Shown here one piece after another: positions 9,512-19,115 of a DNA stretch of 64,000 nucleotides. The translations under genes and the position numbers were made by a program. Positions within the stretch are counted from its first letter, which is position 1, and each line of letters opens with the position of its first letter. A model generated the notes under the pieces. The model saw only the letters and a list, made by a program, of their open reading frames with translations. It was not told the origin of the DNA and did no database searches. This stretch comes from JAPORY01 sp965215385 (lineage in GTDB: Bacteria; Pseudomonadota; Alphaproteobacteria; Rhodobacterales; Rhodobacteraceae): NCBI GenBank assembly GCA_965215385.1, contig OZ244059.1:3224001-3288000 (forward strand). The letters are read 5' to 3'.

Positions 9512-10783
9512 TTATGCGGCGACGTTTTTATTTGCCGCTTTGCGGGGTTTCTTTCGGGTATTCGAGTCGATAAAATTGAGGATTAGCGGTCTAATATTAT
9601 CTCGCCAACTGCGTCCGGCAAAAATTCCGTAGTGTCCGGCGTTTGGTTCTACGTGGCTCGCCTTCAAGTCTTCCGATAGTCCCGTACACAAGTTAAGGGC
9701 AGCGACACACTGACCGGGCGCGGAAATATCATCGTTGGCCCCTTCAACCGTCTTGACCGCAACACGCGTTATCTTGCCGATATCAATGGGGTGTCCGCTG
9801 ACCGAAAACGCGTTTCGGGCGATTTCGCGGCTCTTGAATATGCGTTCGACGGTCGACAGGTAAAACTCAGCTGTCATATCCATAACCGCAAGGTATTCGT
9901 CATAGAATCTGTTGTGACGGTCATGATCGGAGGCTTCTTTCCGAGCGACCGAGCAGATTTGCTCGATGAACGAATGTGAGTGTTGCTCAATATTCATTGA
10001 TACAAATGATGCGAGTTGTAGCAATCCGGGATAAACCATCCGACCAACTCCAGGGTACTTGAATCCAACCCGTTGCAGCATCGTTTCTTCCAGTTGACCC
10101 ATCGTGATTCGCCGTCCGAAGTCGGTGATTTCGGTCGGTGCTGCGTCGGGATCAATGGGTCCGCCGATGAGCGTCAGGGTCTGCGGTTGCGCATCAGGGT
10201 CTTGTTCTGCGAGGTATGCTGTTGCTGCAAGTGTCAACGGTGCTGGTTGGCAAACGGCGATAACATGAATATCTGGTCCTAAGGTCTTCATAAAATCGAC
10301 CAGATACAGCACATAATCTTCGATATCAAACTTGCCAGCGCTGACCGGAATTTCACGAGCGTTATGCCAGTCGGTGATGTAGACGTCGCAATCAACGAGA
10401 AGCGATTGCACGGTTGATCGTAGCAGCGTTGCGTAGTGCCCCGACATTGGTGCCACGAGCAACACTCTTCTTTGCGCGGTCGCACGGTCCGCCACATCGA
10501 AATTGATTAAATCACCGAACGGCCTTTTGACGATGGTTTCGATATTGACAAGATGATCACGTCCGTCGGGGCCGGTGAGCGATTGGATATTCCAGTCGGG
10601 TTTGGCAACCATGCGCTGAAATGAGCGCTCGGTTACTTCCCCCCAAGCTGCCATCCATTGAATGGCGGGGCTCGGAAACAGTGAAAAAAGGGGGTATGAT
10701 GCTAAGGCCTGAGCTGTTGCACCGAGCCATTGGTTGGCGTTACGTGTTGTTTCCATTAGATCATATGTCATCATATACCGCAT
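9512..10783 (-). CDS. phaZ: Intracellular polyhydroxybutyrate depolymerase
   Basis: Breaks down intracellular poly(3-hydroxybutyrate) granules. The 423-residue product matches the PhaZ (Ralstonia PhaZ1) family. Features are the start MRYMMTYDLMETTR, VLLVAPMSGHYATLLR, the DWHNAR motif, the VCQPAP elbow that carries the catalytic Cys in place of Ser, and late VEGANDDISAPGQ and GHYGIFAG with the Asp and His. An AAGGAG stands 6 bases before the ATG at 10783; the frame could run to 10822 but the longer start lacks a ribosome site. Divergent from phaC, so make and break of the polymer share one control region. Confidence 0.93.
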   Translation of the reverse strand: MRYMMTYDLMETTRNANQWLGATAQALASYPLFSLFPSPAIQWMAAWGEVTERSFQRMVAKPDWNIQSLTGPDGRDHLVNIETIVKRPFGDLINFDVADRATAQRRVLLVAPMSGHYATLLRSTVQSLLVDCDVYITDWHNAREIPVSAGKFDIEDYVLYLVDFMKTLGPDIHVIAVCQPAPLTLAATAYLAEQDPDAQPQTLTLIGGPIDPDAAPTEITDFGRRITMGQLEETMLQRVGFKYPGVGRMVYPGLLQLASFVSMNIEQHSHSFIEQICSVARKEASDHDRHNRFYDEYLAVMDMTAEFYLSTVERIFKSREIARNAFSVSGHPIDIGKITRVAVKTVEGANDDISAPGQCVAALNLCTGLSEDLKASHVEPNAGHYGIFAGRSWRDNIRPLILNFIDSNTRKKPRKAANKNVAA

Positions 10784-10840
10784 GAAAAACTCCTTAGTGT
10801 TCGCAACGCTGTTTTGGTACAAAAATCAGATTTAAGGCAT

Positions 10841-10870
10841 TTGAGTTCAAGATTCGCTTTACCTTACACT
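10841..10870 (+). promoter_or_regulatory. Candidate sigma-70 promoter of phaC
   Basis: TTGAGT at 10841-10846 and TACACT at 10865-10870, 18 bases apart, 47 bases before the phaC ATG. Found by eye only. Confidence 0.4.
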
Positions 10871-10916
10871 GCAATCCGTTTTAGGCTGCTTAGAGAAGTA
10901 TGGGAGTAAAACGACA

Positions 10917-12785
10917 ATGGCAAGCGGTGAAAACGAAAATCACGCGTCAGAGTGCCAGGCGGCAACACCGCCAGAATATGGCGAAAACCTAAAAAACTTA
11001 ACTGAGAACTTGAAGCGTGTTGACGCATTGTCGAAGCGACTGCTCAACGTTATGGCGCAAAAGTCACCCGCTAAAGCTGGCCTTGATGGGCCAAGTCCTG
11101 AGCTGTTTGCAAAGGCGGCAACAGCGTACTGGGCGGAGGCATTGCAGAATCCGGCAAGAATCATGGAACAGCAGATCGACTACTGGTCGCGTTCGGTTCT
11201 GCACTTTGTCGAGGCGCAGCAGACCCTTACAAAAGGAAACCTGCGGGCTCCAGACGATGCTGGCCCCAGTGATCGTCGGTTTGCCAATCCGCTATGGGAT
11301 ACACATCCATTCTTTAATTTTATCAAACAGCAGTACTTCATTAACTCCCGCTTGCTTGAGGACGCGGTGTCTAAGCTTGACGATCTTGAAGACCGGGATC
11401 GACGGCGGTTGCGCTATTTTACCAAGCAAATCGTTGATATGATGTCGCCGACCAATTTTCTCGCCACAAATCCCGATGTTTTGGAAAAAGCCGTCGCGAC
11501 CGACGGCGAGAGCTTGATTAAGGGTTTGGAAAATCTGATTTCTGACCTTGAGGCCAACAATGGAGAATTGGTAATCAAGCTGGCTGATGAGTCGGCTTTT
11601 GAACTCGGTGGCAACATCGCGACCACGCCGGGCAAGGTCGTGTTTCGCAATCGGCTCATTGAGCTCATTCAGTACACGCCGACGACAGACGTGGTGCACC
11701 AAACACCGGTCCTGTTGTTTCCGCCGTGGATCAACAAGTACTACATTCTTGATCTCAAGCGCGAGAACAGTCTGATCCGATGGATTGTCGAAAAAGGCTA
11801 CACATTATTTGTGGTCAGCTGGATCAACCCCGATGAGTCGCACGCGGATATTGGCATGTCCGATTATGTTGAGCATGGGTATCTTGAGGCCATTCGCGAG
11901 GTCAAAGAGATCACACAACAAGCGCAACTCAATGCAGTTGGCTACTGTATTGCGGGTACTACATTGGCACTGACGCTATCGTTACTCAAGAAACGGCAAG
12001 ATCGATCGATTCGGTCAGCCACATTCTTGACTGCGTTGACGGATTTTTCCGATCAGGGCGAATTCACGCCATTTTTGGACGACAACTTTATCGACGCGAT
12101 TGAACATGAAGTCACCGAAAAAGGGGTGCTTCCCTCCTATATTATGGCTCGTACATTTTCGTTCTTGCGTTCAAACGATTTAGTATATTCGCCAGCCATC
12201 AGGCATTATATGATGGGCGAAACGCCGCCCGCTTTTGATTTGCTGTATTGGAACGGCGATGGTGCCAATTTACCGGCGAAGATGGCAGTGGAATATTTGC
12301 GTGGGCTGTGTCAGCGGAACAAGTTTGTTGACGGTGGTTTTTCGTTGCTAGGAGAAGCGCTGCACGTCAGCGATATTGACTTACCACTCTTTGCGATCTC
12401 GTGTGAGACCGATCACATTGCGGCTTGGCGGGATTGTTATCGCGGTGTACAGCAGATGGCTTCTCGCGACAAGACTTTCGTCGTCTCGGAGTCGGGACAT
12501 ATTGCGGGGATCATTAACCCGCCGAGTCGAGATAAATACGGTCACTATGTCAATCACGACATGAACGCGTCAACCCAAGATTGGATGGATCAGGCAGACT
12601 TCAATGAGGGCTCTTGGTGGCCCCTTTGGGAACGCTGGTTGGGTGCGCGATCCGGCAACAAAATCCCTTGCCGCGAGCCAAGTACTGACGGGGGGCAAGT
12701 CCTCGGCGAAGCACCGGGTTCCTATGTGCGCAAGACCGCAAAACTTGGAGCATCCACGCTAGAAGCTCTCGTCGAGAAACGCTGA
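10917..12785 (+). CDS. phaC: Class I polyhydroxyalkanoate synthase
   Basis: Joins 3-hydroxyacyl-CoA units into polyester on granules. The 622 residues are the normal class I length. The lipase-like box GYCIAGT gives the catalytic Cys at about residue 344; VLLFPPWINKYYILDL and the WINPDE segment precede it as in PhaC. Asp in CETDHIAAW and His in SESGHIAGIINPP complete the triad. The N-terminal 100 residues are the usual poorly conserved region. ATG with GGAG about 12 bases upstream. No phaA, phaB or phasin gene is in the window, so monomer supply comes from elsewhere. Confidence 0.95.
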   Translation: MASGENENHASECQAATPPEYGENLKNLTENLKRVDALSKRLLNVMAQKSPAKAGLDGPSPELFAKAATAYWAEALQNPARIMEQQIDYWSRSVLHFVEAQQTLTKGNLRAPDDAGPSDRRFANPLWDTHPFFNFIKQQYFINSRLLEDAVSKLDDLEDRDRRRLRYFTKQIVDMMSPTNFLATNPDVLEKAVATDGESLIKGLENLISDLEANNGELVIKLADESAFELGGNIATTPGKVVFRNRLIELIQYTPTTDVVHQTPVLLFPPWINKYYILDLKRENSLIRWIVEKGYTLFVVSWINPDESHADIGMSDYVEHGYLEAIREVKEITQQAQLNAVGYCIAGTTLALTLSLLKKRQDRSIRSATFLTALTDFSDQGEFTPFLDDNFIDAIEHEVTEKGVLPSYIMARTFSFLRSNDLVYSPAIRHYMMGETPPAFDLLYWNGDGANLPAKMAVEYLRGLCQRNKFVDGGFSLLGEALHVSDIDLPLFAISCETDHIAAWRDCYRGVQQMASRDKTFVVSESGHIAGIINPPSRDKYGHYVNHDMNASTQDWMDQADFNEGSWWPLWERWLGARSGNKIPCREPSTDGGQVLGEAPGSYVRKTAKLGASTLEALVEKR

Positions 12786-13046
12786 CCATTCATAACGCGA
12801 TCTTGTCGAGACTCCGCAGCTTAAATTCGGCGGTGGCTGTTTGTGCGCAGAACGCGGCACTGATTTGATTTTGTAATAGGGCGGTTCGAGTGGTTTGGCT
12901 TGATTAGGTCGAATTGGCGCCCTCATCTGGCTGTTGATTAATTTTATTGTGCCTCGAAATGATACGCGAGGTTGCACTGTGAAGTGGCTTTATTGATAGG
13001 GAACACCGGTGTCGCAAGAGCGACTGCCTGCGGAGCGCACGAGCCT

Positions 13047-14342
13047 ATGAATTCGATCGATTTTAGTTTGCCGCCCGACACTCATACGGTCATTTTAGGG
13101 GTCGGTGATGCATTTGGCTTAATGCGTGGTAAGCGAATTCCTGCCTCAAATTGGCAGACAGTCTGTGAGCATGGAAACGCGATGTCGCTGGTGTTGTTCG
13201 CGTTAGATATGACGTGTGATGTCTGGGAAACCCCGTATACTAACTTCGATAACGGTTACCCGGACATGCATATCTTCCCGCTTACAGCTCCAGTGCCACT
13301 GCCCTGGGAGCCGGGTGTGGCGGTCGCTCTGGCCCGCGCCGAAAGCAGGGAACATGCCCCCATTCCGATTGATCCGCGCAACGCACTGATCAAACAGGTG
13401 GGGCGAGCGCGATCAATGGGGTACGATGTATGCGTCGGCCCCGAGCTTGAATTTTATCTGTTGGATCCAGAAACTGGGAAGCCAAACGACGAGGGTATTC
13501 AGGTTTATGGCCTTGGTCGAGCCGCTCGATTGGAACACATTGTGGGCCCGATTCGCCGTCAGATTAACGAATGCGGCATACCCATTGAGCAATCGAACCC
13601 CGAATATGCCCCCGGCCAAGTCGAAGTCAACATTCGATACAGCGAGGCACTGCAAGCTGCCGATCATGTGGTGTTATTCAAGTCGTTAGTGCGGCAATTG
13701 GGCATTGCACACAATTACTTGGCGACATTTATGCCAAAGCCATTCTATGAGCAATGCGGTAGCGGATTTCATACTCATTATTCCGTTTGGCAAAACGGCA
13801 AGAATGTTTTTGCTGACGGCGGAAAGATTAATTCAATTGGTAAAGCCTTTATCGCTGGTTTGCAGCGGCGCATGGCCGAAACAGCACTAATTGGTTCACC
13901 AACGGTGAACGGTTTCCGGCGCCGAGTGCCGTATTCGTTTTGTCCCGTCAACACCGCCTGGGGATATGATAATCGCACAGTGGGCCTTCGTATCATTGAA
14001 GGAAAGGACAGTTCTGTTCGGATCGAGAAGCGGGATGCTGGGGCCGATGCCAACCCTTATCTATTGCTCGCAACGGATATTGCGGCAGGTCTTGATGGCA
14101 TTGAACTGGGTTTAGAACCAACGGAACCCACCATTGGAAACGCTTATGAAAAGGCGATTGGCGATCCAATTCCTCGACAGTTGTCCGACGCTATTCGACT
14201 AGCGAGAGGGTCGGACTGGCTCAAAGACGTCATCGGTGCCGAGCAGTGGGAACTTCAATGTCAGATTAGTGAACGCGAACTGCAGTTTTTTGCAGAGCAG
14301 GTCACAAAGGTCGAAGTTGACCGATATTTGAGGACCCTTTGA
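13047..14342 (+). CDS. Glutamine synthetase family ligase
   Basis: ATP-dependent gamma-glutamyl ligase of the glutamine synthetase fold. The N-terminal beta-grasp part (GDAFGLMRGKRIPAS) is followed by the catalytic core with GPELEFYLLD, NPEYAPGQVEVN, GSGFHTHYSVW, the nucleotide loop NGFRRRVPYSFCPVNTAWGYDNR and RIEKRDAGADANPYL. The divergent motifs differ from GlnA and resemble PuuA-like or GlnT-like ligases that act on amines. The true amine is unknown. The frame opens at a TTG at 12972, but the ATG at 13047 matches family starts and has GGAG about 11 bases upstream. It stands downstream of phaC without evident functional link. Confidence 0.82.
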   Translation: MNSIDFSLPPDTHTVILGVGDAFGLMRGKRIPASNWQTVCEHGNAMSLVLFALDMTCDVWETPYTNFDNGYPDMHIFPLTAPVPLPWEPGVAVALARAESREHAPIPIDPRNALIKQVGRARSMGYDVCVGPELEFYLLDPETGKPNDEGIQVYGLGRAARLEHIVGPIRRQINECGIPIEQSNPEYAPGQVEVNIRYSEALQAADHVVLFKSLVRQLGIAHNYLATFMPKPFYEQCGSGFHTHYSVWQNGKNVFADGGKINSIGKAFIAGLQRRMAETALIGSPTVNGFRRRVPYSFCPVNTAWGYDNRTVGLRIIEGKDSSVRIEKRDAGADANPYLLLATDIAAGLDGIELGLEPTEPTIGNAYEKAIGDPIPRQLSDAIRLARGSDWLKDVIGAEQWELQCQISERELQFFAEQVTKVEVDRYLRTL

Positions 14343-14452
14343 GTCGCAAAGACGAGACGCGTCCTGATCGCCGTCGTCATTGCTTAAGTTCTGGAATTCA
14401 GGGGCAAACTATCCGCCGAACACTGGTCAGTTTATACTGACATTGAGGCAGA

Positions 14453-14824
14453 CTATTGGTTGGCTTCTCGAAGTTTCCCAGCCGCATCCTTGTTGTAGGT
14501 CACGTCATTATTCTCGAATAGATCATCAAGTTCGCCGCTCAAGGCCATTTCTACGACGATATCACAGCCGCCAACGAATGCGCCTTTGACATATAGCTGT
14601 GGAAAGGTTGGCCAATCTGAATAGTCCTTTAATCCTTGGCGGATCTCATCGCTGTCCAGAACATTGACGGTGGTGTAGTCAATGCCGAGATAATTCATAA
14701 TGCCGACGACCTTCGATGAAAATCCGCAGTTCGGCATCGACTTGGTGCCTTTCATAAACAAGACGACGTCATGCGCACCGATGGTCTCTTGGATCTGATT
14801 TTCGACAGTCATGTTCAAGTTCAC
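14453..14824 (-). CDS. grxD: Monothiol glutaredoxin
   Basis: Carries and delivers iron-sulfur clusters, usually as a complex with BolA. The CGFS active site is visible as PNCGFSSK with Cys33; WPTFPQLYVKGAFVGGCDI supplies the cis-Pro and glutathione-binding region. The start is a GTG that overlaps the stop of the small upstream gene by four bases; an ATG four codons later is an alternative. The order bolA, small membrane protein, grxD points to one transcript and matches the known GrxD-BolA partnership. Confidence 0.94.
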   Translation of the reverse strand: MNLNMTVENQIQETIGAHDVVLFMKGTKSMPNCGFSSKVVGIMNYLGIDYTTVNVLDSDEIRQGLKDYSDWPTFPQLYVKGAFVGGCDIVVEMALSGELDDLFENNDVTYNKDAAGKLREANQ

Positions 14825-15057
14825 TTTCTTGGATTAAATTTCTTGGCGTACTCTTGGGGATCTTTTGGCACGCGGTAGACCGTTGAATGGCCGCCGCCGC
14901 CAGCTCCCGAACAATAATTCGATTCGATAATGTTGTAACCTTCGCCGGGGAGACTGCCTCGGCCCTCGTTCTTAGATTGGCGCATCGCGATCCAAGTGCT
15001 GATCATCACAACGCATAAGATTGCGGCAATCACGATGATGGTGAATATGGTGCTCAT
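14821..15057 (-). CDS. Small single-span membrane protein between bolA and grxD
   Basis: Not recognised as a named family. It has 78 residues with one N-terminal hydrophobic helix (about residues 3-21), then a Gly-rich soluble tail with a single Cys in ESNYCSGAGGGGHS. Its stop overlaps the grxD start and its start follows the bolA stop closely, so it is translationally embedded in an iron-sulfur delivery operon. A role there is inference. The frame can start six codons earlier at 15075, which would overlap bolA. Confidence 0.65.
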   Translation of the reverse strand: MSTIFTIIVIAAILCVVMISTWIAMRQSKNEGRGSLPGEGYNIIESNYCSGAGGGGHSTVYRVPKDPQEYAKKFNPRK

Positions 15058-15061
15058 TGGC

Positions 15062-15298
15062 TTAATCCGGCACACGGGTCGTCAATGCTAGTGCATGGAG
15101 TTCACCGTTTTGCCCGTCCATTTTCCCCTTGAGGGCGGCATAGACTGCCCGTTGTTGTTGTACTCGATTCTTACCCCGAAAGCTCTCGTCAATGACCATC
15201 GCCGACATGTGTACGCCGTCATCGCCCCCGATGACAATCTCGGCATTCGGAAAACTCTCCCGCAACAAGTCTTCGAGTTGTTGAGCGTACAATGGCAT
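15062..15298 (-). CDS. bolA: BolA/IbaG family protein
   Basis: Partner of monothiol glutaredoxins in iron-sulfur cluster trafficking. The 78-residue product shows the class II KH-like fold signs: the LLRESFPNAEIVIGGDDGVHMSAMV strand pattern, the FRGKNRVQQQRAVYAAL helix with the invariant FxGkxxvxrqr-like run, and the late HALALTTR with the conserved His. The grxD gene lies downstream with only one small gene between. Confidence 0.92.
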   Translation of the reverse strand: MPLYAQQLEDLLRESFPNAEIVIGGDDGVHMSAMVIDESFRGKNRVQQQRAVYAALKGKMDGQNGELHALALTTRVPD

Positions 15299-15363
15299 TT
15301 CAGACCCAATTTTGATGACCTCTCTGCCAATCTTATTCGTAATCTTGTGAAATTCAAGAGGTT

Positions 15364-17520
15364 TTAGGTCAACGTACGCTCTAGGGTACTTTGGTAGAGA
15401 TCGGAAAGTTCGTCAAGCGGCATCAAGGTGGTGCCAAACGCGACATCGGTACCGGTGAAAGTGCCTACTGTTTGGATAGTTATGTCCCCTTGTGCTGCGG
15501 CGACCATCAATTCCTCTGCCTGATCGAAACCAGCTGCGAGTAGATAGCGGGCTTGGTCTTCACCGTACAAGAAATCGGTGTCGTCAGCTGTGATGTTGAC
15601 ACCGATACTGGCTGCTTCGGCCATCTTGAAAGCAGCGAGTGCTAGTCCACCATCGGCGAGGTCGGTACAGGCATGAATGAGTGAGCGGTGGTCACGAACG
15701 AACTGTCCGTTTTGTTTTTCCTCGTGTAGATTGATTGCGGGTGCATCGCCATCCTCGCGATTAAAGACTTCCGCGAGCAGGGCTGACTGGCCCAGATGAC
15801 CAACTGATTGGCCGATCAAGAGGGCGATGCTGCCGTCGGGAATTGAATTCCCGATAATGTTTTCGATTGAATCGACAATGCCGACGGCGCCAATTGTTGG
15901 GGTTGGAAGGATCGCCTCCCCCTCGGTTTCGTTATAGAGTGAGACATTTCCTGACACGACGGGCATATTGAGTACGGTTGACGCTTCTGCGATCCCCTGA
16001 ATTGCCTCGACGAGTTGCCCCATTATCTCTGGTTTTTCGGGGTTGCCGAAATTCAGATTGTCGGTGATCGCAAGCGGTTTTGCTCCGACTGATGACAAAT
16101 TTCGGTAGGCTTCGGCAACAGCTTGCTTGCCGCCTTCTTTCGGGTTCGCTTTGACGTAGCGAGGGGTGACATCGGCGGTAAAGGCTAGGATTTTCTCACT
16201 ATTGTGGACGCGTACGAGACCAGCACCGAGCCTCGGGGGGCGGACGGTTTCAGCGAGCACCATCGTATCGTATTGCTCAAAAACCCAATTCTTGGCGGCG
16301 TAGTTCGGCGAGCAAATGAGTTCACGGAGCGCGTCTATCGGATCTATTCGCGGTATAGTTTCCACCGGATGCGCTTTGGGTGTCGGTTGCCACGGGCGAT
16401 CATATTCTGGTGCCCGTTGCGACAATGGCGATAGTGGCAGGTCAGCCATTTTTTGCCCGAGATGCCAGACTTCAAAGCGATCTTCTGCGAGGGTTTCACC
16501 GATGATTGCAAGGTCAAGGTCCCACTTGGCGAAAATCTCTCTAGCTGCCTGTTCTTGTTTGGGGTTCAAGATCATGAGCATGCGTTCCTGACTCTCGGAC
16601 AACATCATCTCATAGGCGGTCAAGTTCAATTCGCGCTGAGGCACATCGTCGAGGATTAAGCGAATACCGAGTTCGCCTTTGCTGCCCATTTCGACGGCTG
16701 AGCAAGTTAGACCGGCGGCACCCATGTCTTGTATTGCGACGACGGCACCACACGCCATGATCTCGAGGCACGCCTCCATAAGGCGCTTTTCAGTGAACGG
16801 GTCTCCAATTTGGACTGCCGGTCGATTATCGTCGTCGTTGCCAAACTCATTTGACGCCATCGTGGCACCACCGACGCCATCACGGCCAGTCTTGGCTCCG
16901 AGGTAAACGACGGGCATTCCGACCCCAATTGCGGCGGAAAAAAAGAGCTTATCGCGTTTTGTTATTCCAGCTGCGAATGCGTTAACTAGGCAATTCTTGT
17001 TATAGGATGGGTGAAATCTGATCTCGCCGCCGACGCAGGGAACACCGAAGCAATTGCCATAACCACCGATACCAGCGACGACGCCGTGAACCAGATAGCG
17101 GGTTTGTGCATCAGAAATCTCGCCAAAAGAGAGCGAATTCATGGCGGCAATCGGTCGAGCGCCCATTGTAAAGATGTCTCTGAGAATGCCGCCCATCCCC
17201 GTCGCTGCGCCTTGATACGGTTCGATGAAGGACGGGTGATTATGGCTTTCCATTTTGAAAGCCAGAACGTCGCCATCACCGATGTCAATGACTCCAGCAT
17301 TTTCACCAGGTCCACAAACAACTTGCGAGCCGGTAGTTGGCAGGGTTTTGAGCCATTTCTTGGATGATTTATAAGAGCAATGTTCATTCCACATTGCGGA
17401 GAAAATTCCGAGTTCGGTAATGCTCGGTTCGCGTCCCAAGATAGCGAGGATATCTTTGTACTCGGACTTCGTTAAGCCGTGACTTATTACGAGGTCGGCC
17501 GTGATGATTGTTTCTTGCAT
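15364..17520 (-). CDS. purL: Phosphoribosylformylglycinamidine synthase subunit PurL
   Basis: Fourth step of purine synthesis: FGAR plus glutamine-derived ammonia plus ATP gives FGAM. At 718 residues this is the small PurL that needs separate PurQ and PurS, neither of which is in the window. Visible motifs: MWNEHCSYKSSKKWL near residue 45, GPGENAGVIDIGDG, KMESHNHPS, GDPFTEKRLMEACLE, IQDMGAAGLTCSAVEM, and in the second half ADVTPRYVKANPKEGGKQAVAEA and SGNVSLYNETEG. Followed closely by bolA and grxD in the same direction, as in many alphaproteobacteria. The ATG has only a weak ribosome site. Confidence 0.97.
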   Translation of the reverse strand: MQETIITADLVISHGLTKSEYKDILAILGREPSITELGIFSAMWNEHCSYKSSKKWLKTLPTTGSQVVCGPGENAGVIDIGDGDVLAFKMESHNHPSFIEPYQGAATGMGGILRDIFTMGARPIAAMNSLSFGEISDAQTRYLVHGVVAGIGGYGNCFGVPCVGGEIRFHPSYNKNCLVNAFAAGITKRDKLFFSAAIGVGMPVVYLGAKTGRDGVGGATMASNEFGNDDDNRPAVQIGDPFTEKRLMEACLEIMACGAVVAIQDMGAAGLTCSAVEMGSKGELGIRLILDDVPQRELNLTAYEMMLSESQERMLMILNPKQEQAAREIFAKWDLDLAIIGETLAEDRFEVWHLGQKMADLPLSPLSQRAPEYDRPWQPTPKAHPVETIPRIDPIDALRELICSPNYAAKNWVFEQYDTMVLAETVRPPRLGAGLVRVHNSEKILAFTADVTPRYVKANPKEGGKQAVAEAYRNLSSVGAKPLAITDNLNFGNPEKPEIMGQLVEAIQGIAEASTVLNMPVVSGNVSLYNETEGEAILPTPTIGAVGIVDSIENIIGNSIPDGSIALLIGQSVGHLGQSALLAEVFNREDGDAPAINLHEEKQNGQFVRDHRSLIHACTDLADGGLALAAFKMAEAASIGVNITADDTDFLYGEDQARYLLAAGFDQAEELMVAAAQGDITIQTVGTFTGTDVAFGTTLMPLDELSDLYQSTLERTLT

Positions 17521-17790
17521 CTTGTGCGGCAGATCATTAGTTTGTCGTAACTACTTCCCCCCAACTTAGCTAATTTCGGTTAGGGGTTCAACAGCTTGAG
17601 CCGCTCCTAAGCCCTAAACTAGGAGCCATCTTTGGATTAACGCGCATCGAATTCAGCGACGGTGATCGATCGCTGAACGTCTCTGTCGTACCGGGTTTTT
17701 CGGCCCCCAAAATAATCTGGCTTTCAACAATGAAGTGCAACCCCCGGCGTTTCTTGACTAGACTTCAATGTTTATCTCAGCCGAGGGATT

Positions 17791-17986
17791 GACGCTGGGT
17801 TATCAAGAATGGTTCGCTTTGTTGTCAGTGGTCAACAGCGGTCGCACTCTCTAACTGGGACTTTAGATCAGTCTCCGGTCAAGCGCAAGTCAAGTGAAGT
17901 CCGATCTTGGCACCGGCACCGCGGCTGATCAGGTCGACGGCTCGTCGTCACGCGATTGAACACCTTCGATAATGCGGGGGTTGAGG
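17791..17986. repeat. Dispersed 196-bp repeat, copy 1
   Basis: This stretch is nearly identical to bases 30441-30637, with scattered single-base differences. The two ends form an imperfect inverted repeat: one end reads GGGTTATCAAGAATGGTTCGC and the other, on the opposite strand, carries CATTATCGAAGGTGTTCAA, as in small non-autonomous transposable elements. It contains no long open frame. A MITE-like origin is inference. Confidence 0.7.
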
Positions 17987-18172
17987 AATGTTACTCAGAT
18001 GCGGGAATAGGACCTTACTATAGTCGAGTGATTCGTCGTGAACGACATTGTTTTGTCTCTTGATCACATCGTAATTACGATTTTGATCCCCTTTATCGGT
18101 GCTTGCTACAAAGTTCAATCGGGGTGCCATCTAAGCAGCGAGTTTGGCCGTTCGATAGTCCATTGATACCCG

Positions 18173-18636
18173 TCATCCTAGGCCGCAATGCAGGCGGTGG
18201 CACAGCCGTATAAGGGATCGAAAATCACGCCGTTCTGAGGGCAACTGGCGCGAATTATTCGCTTCAGGACGGGCAGTGGTTTTCCGTCGGGCAACACGTC
18301 CGCTTTTCCGAATGATTCGGAGGGCGTGAAATGCCCCATACACTTCCGACGACTTTCCCTTTCGGATTGAACATATGGGTACGATTTCTTTCGATAATGG
18401 CGTCGTAAGATATTCGGACGCGATCAGCGTTGACAATGTATTGCTTAGAATTGCTGTAGAGCAGCAAAATATCGTGTTGTTGCCGAAATGCCTCGTAATA
18501 CCTCCTCCCGACCTATAAGACCAAACAATCTCCTTTCGGAGATTCTTTCGGTCAAATATCGCAGCCATAAGGCTTTTCAAATAATGCGACATTGTGGGGT
18601 CGCAGTGAAGATAAACTGAATCGGTGGGCAATGGGG
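18173..18636 (-). pseudogene. Decayed site-specific DNA methyltransferase
   Basis: Remnant of a type III Mod-like or N4/N6 DNA methyltransferase. Pieces in different frames fit one gene: TDSVYLHCDPTMSHYLKSLM, KEIVWSYRSGG, RVRISYDAIIERNRTHMFNP, GVWGISRPPNHSEKR-like text, then FDPLYGCATACIAA, a form of the DPFxGxGTT motif. At least two frameshifts break it. Its N-terminal half is missing, replaced by the 3' end of a group II intron, which suggests the intron lay inside this gene. No restriction partner was seen. Confidence 0.75.
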
Positions 18637-18639
18637 CCG

Positions 18640-18712
18640 GGTAGACGGGGTTATTACCAATCCCCGTCCCCCACAGACCCGGACGTGCGCGATTAACGCC
18701 TCCGGTTCCTCA
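18640..18712 (-). ncRNA. Group II intron domains V and VI
   Basis: On the minus strand, bases 18709-18676 fold as the 34-base domain V hairpin (CGGA...TCCG arms around CG-TTAA-TCGCGCAC). The expected AGC triad at its start reads AAC, so catalysis is probably lost. Bases 18668-18643 form a long GACGGGG/CCCCGTC stem fitting domain VI. Confidence 0.65.
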
Positions 18713-18726
18713 CATAGCAGTTTCGC

Positions 18727-19115
18727 TCAAGCGGCATAAATCGTACGAACAACCTTAGCGGCTGGCAGTGGGTAGCGCACAAGTATCTGATTGAACCGCG
18801 CCCAAGGGATAATAACCTTGCTGGTGCCCCGCCCCAGCCATTGGCGCCCCGCTTCCATCGCGGCTCGGCAAGACCGTCCCAATTGTTTGCCGTTACTGGT
18901 TAGTCCATGGTCGTTGCAGTGTCCCCGGATCACTCGGCTCAGATACCGTTGCTGATCACGGAGCGAGGGGTGGCGACACAGACGGCACCACTCCCATACC
19001 GCTTTGCAGGACCGAGCAAGACGCGATTTCATGGTGAACTGCAGAACAACCCAGCGATCCCTTCGGGACTTCCGACCTCTCACGAACTTGAAGGGATCGA
19101 CAGACCCCCTAATCT
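18727..19115 (-). pseudogene. Group II intron-encoded maturase, C-terminal fragment
   Basis: About 130 C-terminal residues of a reverse transcriptase/maturase survive. KFVRGRKSRRDRWVVLQ matches the end of the RT region, and LSRVIRGHCNDHGLTSN, RQWLGRG and LVRYPLPAAKVVRTIY match the maturase (X) domain. The open frame runs on to 19299 but text upstream of about 19115 no longer resembles RT. The stop lies about 18 bases before domain V, the usual spacing for such introns. Confidence 0.75.

Larger units (their letters stand above)
18637..19115 (-). mobile_element. Group II intron remnant (3' end)
   Basis: Carries the last part of the intron-encoded protein followed by a hairpin set matching domains V and VI. 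The 5' intron half and most of the reverse transcriptase are gone. The 3' boundary at about 18637 is placed where methyltransferase coding resumes. Confidence 0.75.
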
